DNA of 64,000 bases from Maratus speciosus (taxonomy: Eukaryota > Arthropoda > Arachnida > Araneae > Salticidae). Position numbers and translations under genes: made by a program. Position 1 is the stretch's first letter, and each line of letters begins with the position of its first letter. Under the pieces are notes generated by a model. The model saw only the letters and a program-made list of their open reading frames with translations, was not told the DNA's origin and searched no databases. This document shows, one piece after another, positions 1 to 10,459 of the stretch. Where the stretch lies: positions 18,783,197 to 18,847,196 of the forward strand of contig OZ010795.1 of NCBI GenBank assembly GCA_963932465.1. Direction: 5' to 3'.

Positions 1-810
1 GCGTTTTATCTGCAATGAAAAAAAAAACATATAATAGATTGGATTTTCTTTGGAATACATTTCCTATATTTTTATGTTCTTCATTTTAAAACAAATGCAT
101 TGAGCTATTTCTCGGAATAAACAAAAATTCAATAATTTTTGGGAAAGGTGTTTCGAATAATATGCATGAAAAAAAAATTAAACAACATTCCTAAACATTT
201 ATTAGCATTGGAATTAATTCTATTTATTTTTCTCGTTAATACTAGATTTTCTTTCATAAAGTTTCTTGAATAATTATGCATTTATTAGAGAGATAAAAGT
301 TATAAATTTCAGAGTGTTTATTCACTTCAGATAATAATTACATCTAAAATAACATCAATAATATATCTGTTTTATATTACTACTATTTTTGTTATATTTT
401 TCAAGAAGAAAAGAAAAAATGGCTTACTTGAAAATGTATAAGCAATTCAACTTTTCCTTCTATATATAAAAAAAAGTTTTGATTTGGAAATGGACCAATG
501 AAAATCTGCGTAGATATTCCCGGTAGATCGGCATCCAATTTGAATGCTTAACCATGGCCTTTCTTCCTTAATATTAAAAACACTGTTGCATACAAAAATA
601 TGAAAATCGGTGGTATTATAGAGACATGTTTGACAAACACGCTGATGCAGACAGTTTTCAAATCGAATAATTATTCTAAGAGATATTTAATGTTAAAGAT
701 GGTCAAAATCGTTCCATTAAAAAAGTTTTATTGGAGCAAAAACTATACACGAGAATTTAATCATTTTTAGATCATTTTATATGTTATAAGTTCCCGGTGG
801 GCAGATTGCA
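1..810. other. AT-rich intergenic DNA, nothing recognised
   Basis: Very AT-rich sequence with homopolymer A and T runs. I see no open frame of note, no RNA gene and no clear repeat boundary in this stretch. Confidence 0.5.
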
Positions 811-819
811 TTTATTTTT

Positions 820-1400
820 TTTTTTATTTGACACATTTTTTGAGGTTTTATTTATATTTTAAATTCAAATTTTCAGCATTTCGAGAGATATTTTTTATAT
901 ATTTTAGAAAATTTTATTAATTTAAACTGTTGCCAATTGTATAAACAGTGCAAACAATACTTCAAATTAAAAGTTTATTTACACGTGACTATATTATCAA
1001 CAGAAAAAAAAACTTTAAAATTAGAATTAAATTATTACATGTTAAAAGCAGGAAAATTACGTCATAAGAACCATATTTACACTTGAATTTTAAAAGAGAA
1101 ACAAAATGTTAAAATAAAAAAAAATATTATCTTCAAAACTTGTAAATGGAGGAAATTACGTCATATTTAAAATGGCCAAAAAATATGGCAAAACAATTTA
1201 AAAAATATTCAAAAAATATATTTGCGGGAGAAATTTTGAAATAATCTTTTCAACTATTGTCAAAAATTCGAAGACAGCGCAAATAATATTTCCTCCTAAC
1301 AACAAAAGTATTTTCACTTGAATATTAATAAGAGAAATAAAACTTTGGTGTAAATTACGTCAGATTTAAAACGATACATTTAAAATGAATTATTTAAAAG
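820..1400. repeat. Old dispersed repeat, relative of 41.14-41.96 kb
   Basis: The order of short blocks here (a CAATTGTA-like block, then ACACGTGACTAT, then AAATTACGTCATA, then repeated lines with AGAGAAA) recurs with mismatches at 41,140-41,960. The two loci are in the same orientation. No coding capacity is visible. It may be the body of the Helitron-like element whose 3' end lies at about 1,690, but that link is inference. Confidence 0.45.
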
Positions 1401-1409
1401 AACTACCTT

Positions 1410-1725
1410 ATAGCGCTGTTAAAAAATACCGGGAGACAATGACACTGTTTACTTAATTCATTTTATATTAGCTTATTTTCAAATGTTTAACTAATTTTTT
1501 AATTAAATACGAAAACAGCCATTGTATCTCTTAACAGCAGCAGATTTAGTCTTAAAAATCCCCAATCCAGGAAAAACGAAACCCGTCTACAGAAAAATCG
1601 CAGCTGTTTTTTTTTTTTTTTTGTTTTTTTTTTCAATTGAATATTTTTAAAGCCGATCAAATTAGCGTGCTTTTTGGATTTTGGTGTGCCTGAACGGGGG
1701 TTGGCGAGCGTAGCTCGTAGTACTT
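1410..1725 (+). mobile_element. Helitron-like 3' end, family 1 (degenerate)
   Basis: This stretch aligns by eye with 32,771-33,114. Both run from GCTGTTAAAAAATACCGG through a CAACAG-rich middle to TGAACGGGGGTTGGCGAGCG followed by TAGCT. A GC-rich short hairpin (GCGAGCGTAGCTCG) close to the end in an AT-rich body is the hallmark of Helitron 3' termini. Unlike the 33.1-kb copy, this one loses the match just before the terminal CTAG, so it is truncated or decayed. The T-rich tract in the middle is a local expansion. Confidence 0.5.
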
Positions 1726-1729
1726 TAAA

Positions 1730-2640
1730 GAAATATATTATATGTGATTTTTCAACGTCGAAATGGAGTTGTAAACAATTAACATGAAACAATGAAGCAA
1801 ACCGTATGGTTTTAAAGAAGAATTTTTTTTATTTATTTTTTATTTTTTAACTGTTCTTAAAGTTTTGGAATAAAGTAGCTCCTTCTCTGGTCCATTCACT
1901 TTGGTCCATTCACTTAGTTTCCTATAAAAGGAATGCATTTCATATGTAAATGAATACATTTTTATGGAAAACCCTTGCAATAGCATTTGGTAATAAATTA
2001 ACACTGCAAACCCGATAAACAAATGTTTTTTTTTCTTTAAATTTAAACACAATTAACCAATTTTTAATATTAAAGAAACGAGAAAGAGCTTTCGTCACGT
2101 TATTCCCAGCAACTGGAACAAAAACAATTAATGTAACAAGAACAAAAGAAATTCTTAAAACACCATCGAAAACTTTTAATTGCGCTAGGCTTTTCGAAAG
2201 ATCTGAGTCTTTCTCCGTCAGGCGCAATGAAGACGTGCTTCTACTATGAAAGCAGCAGCAAGACTCAAATGGTTTCGGGGTCTGGGGGTCATGATCGGTG
2301 AAAATATACAAAAATCTTTCGGAATCACTTTCCCCCGGAGCTTAATAAGGGTAGTAATAGGTAGCTTTTTGTAATGAAAGCTACCTAATAAGCATGAATA
2401 TTAAAGAATAATCATGATATATTGGCCTCATTATCATATTTGCCTCAAAGATAAACCACAAAAGCGCCCGATACGTAGACTATTAGGATTAGCATTCTAT
2501 GTTGCCGGGTCTTTTAAACGAACCTCGAATTTAAGAAAATGTATCGATTAATTTTGCCTTGTATTTTAAAGTATTGTATGCCTTTACCTGAATCATCCTT
2601 TCTCGCTGCTTGTAACGATGGTTTGAAGGATGGATGGATG
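1730..2640. other. No gene recognised
   Basis: This stretch has AT-rich sequence and several short opposing open frames, none with a recognisable motif. A slightly GC-richer patch around 2,200-2,340 has no recognisable RNA or protein signature. Confidence 0.4.
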
Positions 2641-2960
2641 AGTGAAGTTTTTCTTTTATAAATGAGACATTTATTACTATGTGAAAAAATTAAGGTAAAT
2701 ATAAGCAACTTCAATAAAAGCAGTTGTAGGAAAGAGCCTTCAGGAAACAAAAGTGTAAGACTAATGGAAGTTTCCAAGTTTTCGATACAACAAAATATTT
2801 CTATTCATATGTTTCTTCAAGCGGAAATAATGAATTATGAATTGCCATGATCGATAGTTAATAGATGTTTGTTATTTTTCTCTAATTATAGAAAGCAGAT
2901 AATAAATTAAGAAAAAGAAATTTGTACATTTAATGAGAGAAAAATTTCTTTAACCCTTTC
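2640..2960. repeat. Diverged copy of 300-bp repeat (see 5,980-6,600)
   Basis: A block with AAAATTAAGGTAA, then an AG-rich stretch, then GAAATAATGAATTATGAATT and CATGATCGATAG, corresponds in order to the two tandem units at 5,980-6,600. Divergence is high. The short open frames here on both strands look incidental. Confidence 0.4.
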
Positions 2961-3049
2961 ATGGGCAAAGTAATTCTATTCGTAAAATATTAAATTGATC
3001 GATTCACACCAGAATTTATACCTAAATATATTTGAAAATAAGGAAAAGC

Positions 3050-3175
3050 TTTACTTCACGTACTTAATAAAAAGAAACTTTTCATTCCAAAATTCTGGCG
3101 CCAATGTGCCATTTAGGGATAAATATTAAGTGGCCCAAAACTCAGCCACTGTTTTCAAGGGGTTAAATATCACAT
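3050..3175. repeat. Short dispersed repeat, copy at 32.61-32.74 kb
   Basis: The stretch with CTTTTCATTCCAAAATTCTG, then GTGCCATTTAGG, and ending in CAAGGGGTTAAA recurs at 32,610-32,735 with roughly one mismatch in six. The unit is non-coding. Confidence 0.45.
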
Positions 3176-3557
3176 TTAAATGATTTAATTTTCTCACAGT
3201 TTTCAAATTGTACAAAATTGTACAGTTGTGGAAGAAAGTAAACACCCCTACTAACTCTGCAACAAACTTTAATAGGAAAAAGTTAGTCATACCAAGCGAT
3301 TAGAAATAAAATCTACTTTTAAATGATGTGCATAAAATTTGTTTAGAGCCATATACAAATCAAAACCAGACCATTTTTCTCTGTGGCAACACCCGATTTT
3401 AACGAGATATTTCAGTTCTTATGTTCAAACTATGCATAGAATCGCAATTTCACGTCATTTGGATGATAAGTGTTTGAACTGTAAACATTCAAAATTTAGA
3501 GCTTCTAACGTTAAATTATATTTTGATATTAAAAAGCAGTAAACCAACGTTTAAAAT

Positions 3558-3790
3558 GCACAAATAATGCGTGAAAAGCAGAAAACAGCTGTTTCGAATC
3601 TACGAGCGAGATTCTTCTTCAGTGCAAGATAGGGAAAAAGGAACAGCGTGCTCGAAAAAGCAAGGCTGAGGAAAATGATAGACAGAGACAAGCTGGCTTA
3701 TATACCCTGGGAGAGTAGCGAAGGCGTCAAAAACAACCAATGAGAGAGAAGCAGTGGAAATGACTGGGTGGACAAGTAGCGACATCTACC
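3558..3790 (-). mobile_element. Possible Penelope-like element terminal region
   Basis: Read on the minus strand this block has a TATA-like GGGTATATAAGC and then GCACTGAAGAAGAATCTCGC, TCGTAGATTCGAAACAGCTG. A GAAGAAGAATCTCG...CGAAACAGC arrangement is what I associate with terminal repeats of Penelope-like elements. It directly adjoins the inverted repeat at 3,791-4,246, whose arms read as the end of a coding region. I infer the family assignment from pattern memory only. The 61-codon open frame here is not convincing as a gene. Confidence 0.4.
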
Positions 3791-4246
3791 GGAGAAGGAG
3801 AGAACCCCCCCCCCCCCCCCAAAAAATTTGGAAATTAAATTAATGCTTTCCAAATACTTGGAAAATCATGAGTACTAGATAAGTCGTTGACTGAAGAGTG
3901 AGAATTTTTAATGATGTGGTAAGCTTCCCAAAAATCAAGATCAAGGTTAGAAGAACATTTTTGGATAATGGTGGCTGAGTAAAATTCGAACCTATGTTGA
4001 GAGGGAGCTCAAACGTTCTTCTATTGCTCAACATTCTTGGTCTTCTCAAGATAGGTTCGATTTTTCCTCAGCCACCATTATCCAAAAATGTTCTTCTAAC
4101 CTTGATCTTGATTTTTGGGAAGCTTACCACATCATTAAAAATTCTCACTCTTTAGTCAATGACCTATCTAGCACTATGATTTTCCAAGTATTTGGAAAGC
4201 ATTAATTTAATTTCCCCCTTTTTTGGTTTTTTTTCTCTCCTTCTCC
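3791..4246. repeat. Large inverted repeat with about 190-bp arms
   Basis: The left arm (about 3,791-3,990) begins GGAGAAGGAGAGAA, passes through an expanded C tract and then GGAAATTAAATTAATGCTTT. The right arm (about 4,050-4,246) reads back the complement and ends TTCTCTCCTTCTCC. The central spacer is about 60 bp. The right arm has an open reading on the plus strand ending at a TAA near 4,204, with a DLDFWEAYHIIK-like segment. The left arm is the mirrored copy of the same end on the minus strand. I read it as two opposed copies of one element's 3' end, perhaps Penelope-like. Confidence 0.65.
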
Positions 4247-4249
4247 CCT

Positions 4250-5960
4250 ATCAATATTTTATAGGAAGATACATTTTTAAAATTTATTCAACAAAGCAAC
4301 ACACACATATTATTTTTTTTCATTTTCTTTACATTTTTTACATTATTCTTTCGAAAAGACATTATGGCTCGATCCTTAAAAAGCTATAAAAACTCTTCTG
4401 CTGGTTTGATCGTTTTCCATCGTTCAATTTACAAATACATCTTTAATCTATCTGGATAACATTACTACCGCTTACAATTTATTACGTTACTACTTTATTC
4501 TCAAAGTAAACGATGAGGTTTATGGATAATAAACATTATGCGATTATAAGTTATTATTATTTTTTATATTTTCCTATCCGTGATATATTTTTACGATGCA
4601 GTAAAATTTCAAAAGTAATTTTCTGTATAAAATAAAGAAAAAATAGTTATGCTTCATTCACGGAAATAAAATTTTATAAGATTTTATTGCATTATAAAAA
4701 GTCATATTAGGTTTGTCCTAAATTTTCAGATACGAAAAGGGCTAATAAAATGTAAAGTTGAAAAATAATCTAATTCGATTTAGGTTTCGCTTTGTATTTT
4801 AGATATTCGCTTGAGATGTGTTTGTAAAAAATTAAACCATTTTTAATACAGAATGAAAGAAAACTCAAATCTCAATTGAAGTAAAATCAATCTTAGTTTT
4901 ATACATATAAATTATGGGAATAACTTAATCCCATTAAATATGCTTCTTAGATATGAAATATTTTAAGAATAGGTCCTTGTATAAGCTATCAAAAATATAT
5001 AATATATATTAATATATTCTTTTGTTGAAGAAAATGTCATTTTAAATCAAGCACATAACTATTTACAATAAAACGAACTTTTCAAGATAAATATCTCGAT
5101 TTTTAACTTTTATGGATATTAAATTTACCCTTTATTATTACGTGTCTTAAAATTTTACGAAGCTATTATTAACAGCGTTTAAATGAAAAAAAATGAAATT
5201 TAAATTTAACTATTGATTTTATTTATTCTTTTTTTATTTTTTTATATATATTTATTTTGAAACTGAGATTTTAAAGAAGTACAACATATGATTCTACATT
5301 TATCTTTGTAAAACTTAAATTAGAAGGTATTCCGATAATGTATGCTTTTATAGTTTATAAAAAACATTCGTTCTGAACGTTGAAAGCACATCATTTAGTA
5401 AACAATTGAAATATATATATACATACACGCACGCACACACACACATACATATATATATATACAAAATTCGCATTTTATGATGCAATTTTTTTTTAATTTT
5501 TCTATAGCTCATAGAAAATTGCATTCTAAATGGAAACAGCCGAATTATATGCAGTCGAACTCATCCAATACGATAAAGTCTAAAATAAAGACATGTTTAA
5601 AACAAGCAGTTTGCAAGTTAATAATTGTTCATACTTTTAACTTATTAAGATTTTTAAGCTTTTTATAAGCTACAAAAGTAGGAGGAAATGTTCTATGAGG
5701 TACGATGAGGAAAATTCCGAAAAACAATATTCACAAGAAGGAAGGTTGAACATTTTATTTTAACATCATGATGAGAAATTGATTTTAAAATTGAGTAATC
5801 AACATTAGCGCATAGTTTAATTATGTGGGTGTTTTTAAAATTTTCATTACTTTCACGGATATTACGATTAATGGTTTTATGGGGACTTTTATAATTCCCT
5901 TGCTTCTCTTATTAACCGAGTTCGAAATTCTTGTTTTATTCTTCACTTTTATACATCAGG
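4250..5960. other. AT-rich DNA with a CA/TA microsatellite
   Basis: No gene seen. At about 5,410-5,462 there is a compound microsatellite (TA)n-(CACG/CA)n-(TA)n. The remainder is anonymous AT-rich sequence. Confidence 0.5.
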
Positions 5961-5979
5961 TACTTATTTCTCGGCGAAC

Positions 5980-6600
5980 AAATTAAGGTAAGTATGAGAA
6001 ACTTAATTAACGGAACTGTTCGGAAAAAACTGCTTCTAAGAGATAATTTGTAATATTAATGCAAGTTATCTTTTGGACACGATAAAATATTACTATCCAC
6101 AGATTACCCAAAATGAAAATAAAAATTTATGAAATTTCATGATCAATAGATTTTTGTGTAGTTCATTCATTTATTAATATGCGTAAATAATAATTTAGGG
6201 AAAATCAAATTAGTTATTTTATAAGTTATCTACGGCTATTTGTTTTATAAAATGAATGATTGATTCAATTGTTTCTCAAAGTTTCTGTTTTATGCAAGAC
6301 TGAATTAAAGAAGCGTTCGGAAACAACTGCTCCCATGAACAAAGTTGTAAGAATAACTTTAATTGCCATCTGTTCGACGAGATAAATTATTATTTCTCGT
6401 AGATTAACCCAGCCGGAAATGAAAATTTATGAAATGCCAAGAGCAATAGATAATATGTGTAATTATTCATTTATTAGAATGCGTAAATAATAATTTAGAA
6501 AAAATCAAATTAGTTATTTAATAAGTTACGGAATTTTTATTAAAGATTATTTTTTATATAATGAATGATTCAATCTTCTCTCAAAGTTTGTGTTTTACTG
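5980..6600. repeat. Two tandem copies of a 300-bp unit
   Basis: The motif GCGTAAATAATAATTTAG occurs at 6,181 and again at 6,481, exactly 300 bp apart. Neighbouring blocks (GTTCGGAAA, AAACTGCT, GATAAAT/TATTA, GAAATGAAAATTTATGAAAT) repeat at the same spacing. Divergence is moderate. A third, more diverged copy lies at 2,640-2,960. The unit is non-coding. Confidence 0.65.
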
Positions 6601-6786
6601 CATGTGAATATTCGATTTAATATGAGTTAAATAACTTCTTTCATAAATAGTCATTAAGCATTTTAAATAATTATTTTAACATAATGACATTACATTCGCT
6701 TGGAAAGATTTTCGTTTTAAAATATACAATCATTCAATACATATTTTAGGTATACGAATTGATTATTTCCAACTGAGCGAAAAAAT

Positions 6787-6857
6787 GCCCAGGCCGGTAA
6801 TCGAACCCAGATCCTTGCCTTACAAGGCCAATGCTTTTCCGTCTAAGCTAACTGGGA
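6787..6857 (-). pseudogene. tRNA-Thr(TGU)-like module, copy 1
   Basis: The minus strand folds as a 71-nt cloverleaf close to the copy at 7,660-7,730. Its anticodon arm keeps TGT, and the B box GGTTCGATTACC carries a mismatch. The first acceptor base is T instead of G, which weakens the acceptor stem. It sits in a repeat unit shared with the other copies. Confidence 0.55.
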
Positions 6858-7061
6858 CGGCAACCAGCCAGCATATTTCGCTCAGATAACCTTATTGGTA
6901 GTTACACCTGGTCTGTCATGTAGACAGCTCAACAGAATAAACCGCAGGTAAAGGAACTCCATATAAACGATGGATACGTAGATGAACTATTAATTTAACA
7001 CAATCAAACTGATTGGTAAAGTTATCATACGAATTGATTATTTCCAACTGAGCGAGAAAAT

Positions 7062-7132
7062 GCCCAGGACGGGAATTGAACCCAGATCCTTGGCTTACAA
7101 GGCCAATGCTTTACCGTTTAAGCTAACTGGGC
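7062..7132 (-). pseudogene. tRNA-Thr(TGU)-like module, copy 2
   Basis: This is a 71-nt minus-strand cloverleaf with GCCCAG / CTGGGC acceptor ends, anticodon loop CTTGTAA and B box GGTTCAATTCC. The B box differs from the intact copy by a CG to CA change, as expected for CpG decay. It lies about 275 bp from copy 1 in the same orientation and shares flanking sequence with it. Confidence 0.55.
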
Positions 7133-7249
7133 TAAATTTCTGGCCTATTTCGCTTAGATAACCTTATTGGTAATAACCGTATTGGTAATTAGTATTTTTC
7201 CGCTCAGTTGGAAATATTCAATCCGTATAATTTTTTTCAATTGAGTAAA

Positions 7250-7395
7250 AATATACCCAAAACTGGAGTTGAACCTAAGACCTTTTAACTTAAACTTTCA
7301 CTCTCAACTTAATGAGCCCGCTGACCGTCAGCTCAATAAGTAAAGCAATTTAAGTCAAAATGTCTTGAGTTCGACTACTGGCATGGACATTTTTT
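7250..7395. pseudogene. Two degraded tRNA-like modules in opposite orientation
   Basis: About 7,250-7,325 on the minus strand keeps a B-box-like GGTTCAACTCC. About 7,328-7,395 on the plus strand keeps GAGTTCGACTAC. Both are followed outward by the family tail CTCA(A/G)TTGGAAAT. Neither folds well, so I treat them as remnants. Confidence 0.4.
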
Positions 7396-7659
7396 CTCTC
7401 AATTGGAAATTTTCAGTTCGTGTGATATATTTACTAACCAGTATGACTGAATAAAAAAATGTAACGAAGTTTCTATATGTAGTTCGAACTTACCTATAGG
7501 GGATCTTTTCAAAAAATACGATGCGGGAACTCCATAAAGGAACTCCATATAAACGATGGATACGTTTACCTGCGGTTTATTCTGTTGAGCTGTCTACATG
7601 ACAGACCAGATGTTACTACCAATAAGGTTATCTGAGCGAAATATGCTGGCTGGTTGTCG

Positions 7660-7731
7660 GCCCAGTTAGCTTAAACGGAAAAGCATTGGCCTTGTAAGCC
7701 AAGGATCTGGGTTCGATTCCCGGACTGGGCA
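7660..7731 (+). tRNA. tRNA-Thr (anticodon TGT) or intact tRNA head of a repeat
   Basis: The 71 nt plus a discriminator A fold as a complete cloverleaf. The acceptor stem GCCCAGT/ACTGGGC is perfect over 7 bp. The D stem is GCTT/AAGC. The anticodon stem TTGGC/GCCAA encloses loop CTTGTAA (U33, anticodon TGT, A37). The T arm is CTGGG-TTCGATT-CCCGG. The B box GGTTCGATTCC is perfect and the A box TAGCTTAAACGG is acceptable. A T6 Pol III terminator begins one base after the discriminator (7,732-7,737). The module is embedded in a repeat unit with several decayed copies nearby, so it may be a tRNA-derived transposable unit and not a cellular tRNA gene. Confidence 0.6.
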
Positions 7732-7737
7732 TTTTTT
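7732..7737 (+). terminator. Pol III terminator T6
   Basis: A run of six T immediately follows the tRNA-Thr-like sequence, as required for RNA polymerase III release. Confidence 0.6.
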
Positions 7738-7929
7738 CGCTCAGTTGGAAATAATCAATTCGTATGATAACTTTACCAATCAGTTTGATTGTGTTAAATT
7801 AATATTTTAGGTATAGTTGAGGTCACGAATCCAGATATTTCCGGGTCGGTTAAAAAAATGTAATAAAATAATTTCGTTAAATGTCTGTTTAACCATATAA
7901 AGTTGTTTAAAAAAATGACAATACAGATA

Positions 7930-8230
7930 GATACGATATTACAGCGCCCCCTTCCGGCGGATTTTTCACAAATGAAGGAAGGGCCTGCTTGCCATAGCTA
8001 AAAACTTTAAATATAATTTGTCATAACTTCATACACATTTTGATGGTACTATGCGACAGACACACGGACAGACGGCCACATGGACAGCAGACAGACAGAC
8101 ATTTTCTATAAACATGTTTTTGGGGATCTCTGACCCCTAAAACTTGTAAATCCGTCAAAAACCGGAATTCGAAACAAAATTCGATTACATTACTTTCTTC
8201 TATTGAAGATAGGAGAAAGTAAAAATGTAG
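7930..8230 (-). repeat. Dispersed CTGT-tract repeat, minus copy
   Basis: Read on the minus strand it has AGAAGAAAGTAATG, a GACGGATTTACAAGTTTTAG block, GGTCAGAGATC, AACATGTTT and a CTGTCTGTCTG tract. The same series occurs at 23,885-24,085 on the plus strand, where it continues into a 145-bp tandem array. The 81-codon open frame here is incidental. Confidence 0.6.
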
Positions 8231-8569
8231 AGTGTAACATTTTAAAATAAACATTTTAAATATCATACTGTCTATGAATGGTAATAATTAAGATATCTTT
8301 CCAAATGAATTAAAAATCTACTCGGCCTGCATTAATTTTCTTTATTGTTTTTTAATAACAACATTTTACAGCAGAAAAATGTTATATTATTTTAATTATC
8401 AGTACTTTCAGCCACAAATATAGCCGCCGTCAGAGAATACAATAAACAAATTAAAATGTTCTAAAAGTATTTTTATCATCTTTTAAGTATTCGGCACATT
8501 CTATAACTTTCAGCCTAACTTTTAACGATGAATTTAGCATTTTATTTATTTATCTATTTGCTCATATTT

Positions 8570-9960
8570 TGGGTCGCTGAATCCGAATTTGTAACTTCTC
8601 ACCAAAATTTCCCCCGGCAACCCGCCCCAAATTTTGGTAAAATGCCCCCCCCCCAAAAAAAAAGTTTTTGTTAAAAAAATCAATTTTTTATTGTTTTAGG
8701 GGGAAAATATCTAGAAAGTCAGAAAGTAGACAAAATTTGCAACAAATAACATATGCGATTTATGACGTAGGATGAATGGGGATGGGGGGGGGGGGATCTG
8801 CCTCGGAACATGCGCCGCGGACTATGTTGCACAATTTCACTTAACCACTCACATCGTTTACATTCGCTCTCCCGTCTCCCCTCCGAACTTTCCCTATAAG
8901 GTTTACTTTAAGTTTTTTGTGTCGCTGAATCCGAATTTTTAACTTCCCCCCCAAACTTTCCCCACCCCCGCACCCCCCCCCCCTCAAATAGTTGTTTTTA
9001 AATTGATTTTTTACTGTTTTAGGGGGGAAATATGTAGAAATTCAGAAAGTAGACAAAATTTGCAACAAATAGGATATATGACATTATCACGTAGGATAAA
9101 CGGGGAGAGTGGGGCCGCCTCAGAACATTCCCCGCGCGCTGTTCTCAAAAACCAAATTTTTTCAAAAAATCAATTTTTTGGGGGAGTTGCCGGGTGACAT
9201 TTTGGTGGGAAGTTACAAATTCGGATTGAGCGACTCAAAAAACATAAAGTGAGTCGAAATCCAGAACTAGAGTTAATTTTGCCAGGTAAAATCCCCTATT
9301 GCCTGGATTTGAACAACTTAGTGCACGTAGCGCCGCAGTGCATCTTCAGAGGCAGCCCTGCCCCTCCCCGTTCATCCTACGTCATAATGTCATGTATCCT
9401 ATTTGTTGCAAATTTTGTCTACTTTCTGAATTTCTACATACTTTTCCCCTAAAACAATAAAAAAAAATTAATTATTAAATTAACTTAAAAACAATTAATT
9501 AATTTAAGAACTACTATTTGGGGGGGGGTTGCGGGGGGAATTTTGGGGGAAGTTCAAAATTCGGATTCAGAAATCCAAAAAGCTTAAAGTAAACCTTATA
9601 GGGAAAGTTCGGAGGGGAGACGGGAGGGAGAATGTAAGCGATGTGAGTGGTTAAGTGAAATTGCGCAACTTAGTCCACGCAGCACCGCGGCGCATGTTCC
9701 GAGGCAGATCCCCCCTCCCCATTAATCCTACGTTATAATGTCATATATCTTATTTGTTGTAAATTTTATCTACTTTCTGAATTTCTAGATATTTTTTCCC
9801 TAAAACAATAAAAAAAAATGACTTCTTTAATAAAATCCTTTTTTAGGGGGCATTTTAGCAAAATTTTGGGGGTGGGGGGTTGCCGGGGGAAATTTTGATG
9901 GGAAGTTAAAAATTCGGATTCAGGGACCGAAAAAACATATAGTAAGCCTTTTTTCAGAAC
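8570..9960. repeat. Nested inverted-repeat cluster with G/C homopolymers
   Basis: At least four partial copies of one unit are present. Marker blocks are TCGCTGAATCCGAATTT, AACAATAAAAAA or its complement, TCAGAAAGTAGACAAAATTT, CAACAAATA and ACGTAGGATGAA. Copies at about 8,570-8,920 and 8,920-9,130 are plus. Copies at about 9,190-9,460 and 9,590-9,920 are minus. Runs of 7-13 G or C mark the junctions. No transposase is present. The short open frames overlapping this block are repeat artefacts. Confidence 0.6.
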
Positions 9961-10459
9961 TACCATGAATTGTGCTAGGTAGAGTCCCTGTACGGTCTCT
10001 ATTGCCGGGACTATTAGGAGTATTAACAAAAAATGAAAAGAAAAGAGCAAATTCTAATTTTCCAAAAAGCAAATAACTTATGTGAATTTTTCATTAAAGA
10101 TTCCCATTTGATGCTCTACTCAACGACAAATATCACATGCACACACTTTCCGCTAATATAACAAAAATGTTTGTTTTCGATGAGTTTCCATACTAACAGC
10201 TTTGAGCAATATTATATCACATTAATACTTAAATTCTTTTTGTCCACCTACTATGTGTTTGATAACCGAATATGAAAAGTAAACAAGATACTTTTACATT
10301 ACGCACTAAATCTCGTCTGCGCATTCCTTCAAGGCCGTATAATAATAATTCACAGTAAGAATAATAACTAGACATAAAAGAGAAACACATTGAGAGTGCC
10401 AGATATTCAGCTCTCGTAACAAGTAAAATGTTCTAGCAATGAATATGTGACCCCATATT

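Larger units (their letters stand above)
6740..7805. repeat. Cluster of tRNA-containing repeat units in both orientations
   Basis: Each unit consists of an upstream part (GGAACTCCATATAAACGATG, then CTGTCTACATGACAGACC, AATAAGGTTATCTGAGCGAA), the tRNA-like module, then a tail CGCTCAGTTGGAAATAATCA. Units at about 6,740-6,990 and 7,020-7,190 are on the minus strand. The unit at about 7,530-7,800 is on the plus strand, so the block is a large imperfect inverted repeat. Two further remnants lie between. The fixed tail after the Pol III terminator argues that a region larger than the transcript was copied. Confidence 0.65.

Noticed and set aside
1499..2311. Minus-strand frames of 70-123 codons
   Set aside because: Low-complexity composition, overlapping each other and a decayed Helitron-type repeat; no recognisable domain.
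3811..3820. C16 tract as a functional element
   Set aside because: The opposite arm of the inverted repeat has a short C5 run at the same place, so the long tract is slippage.
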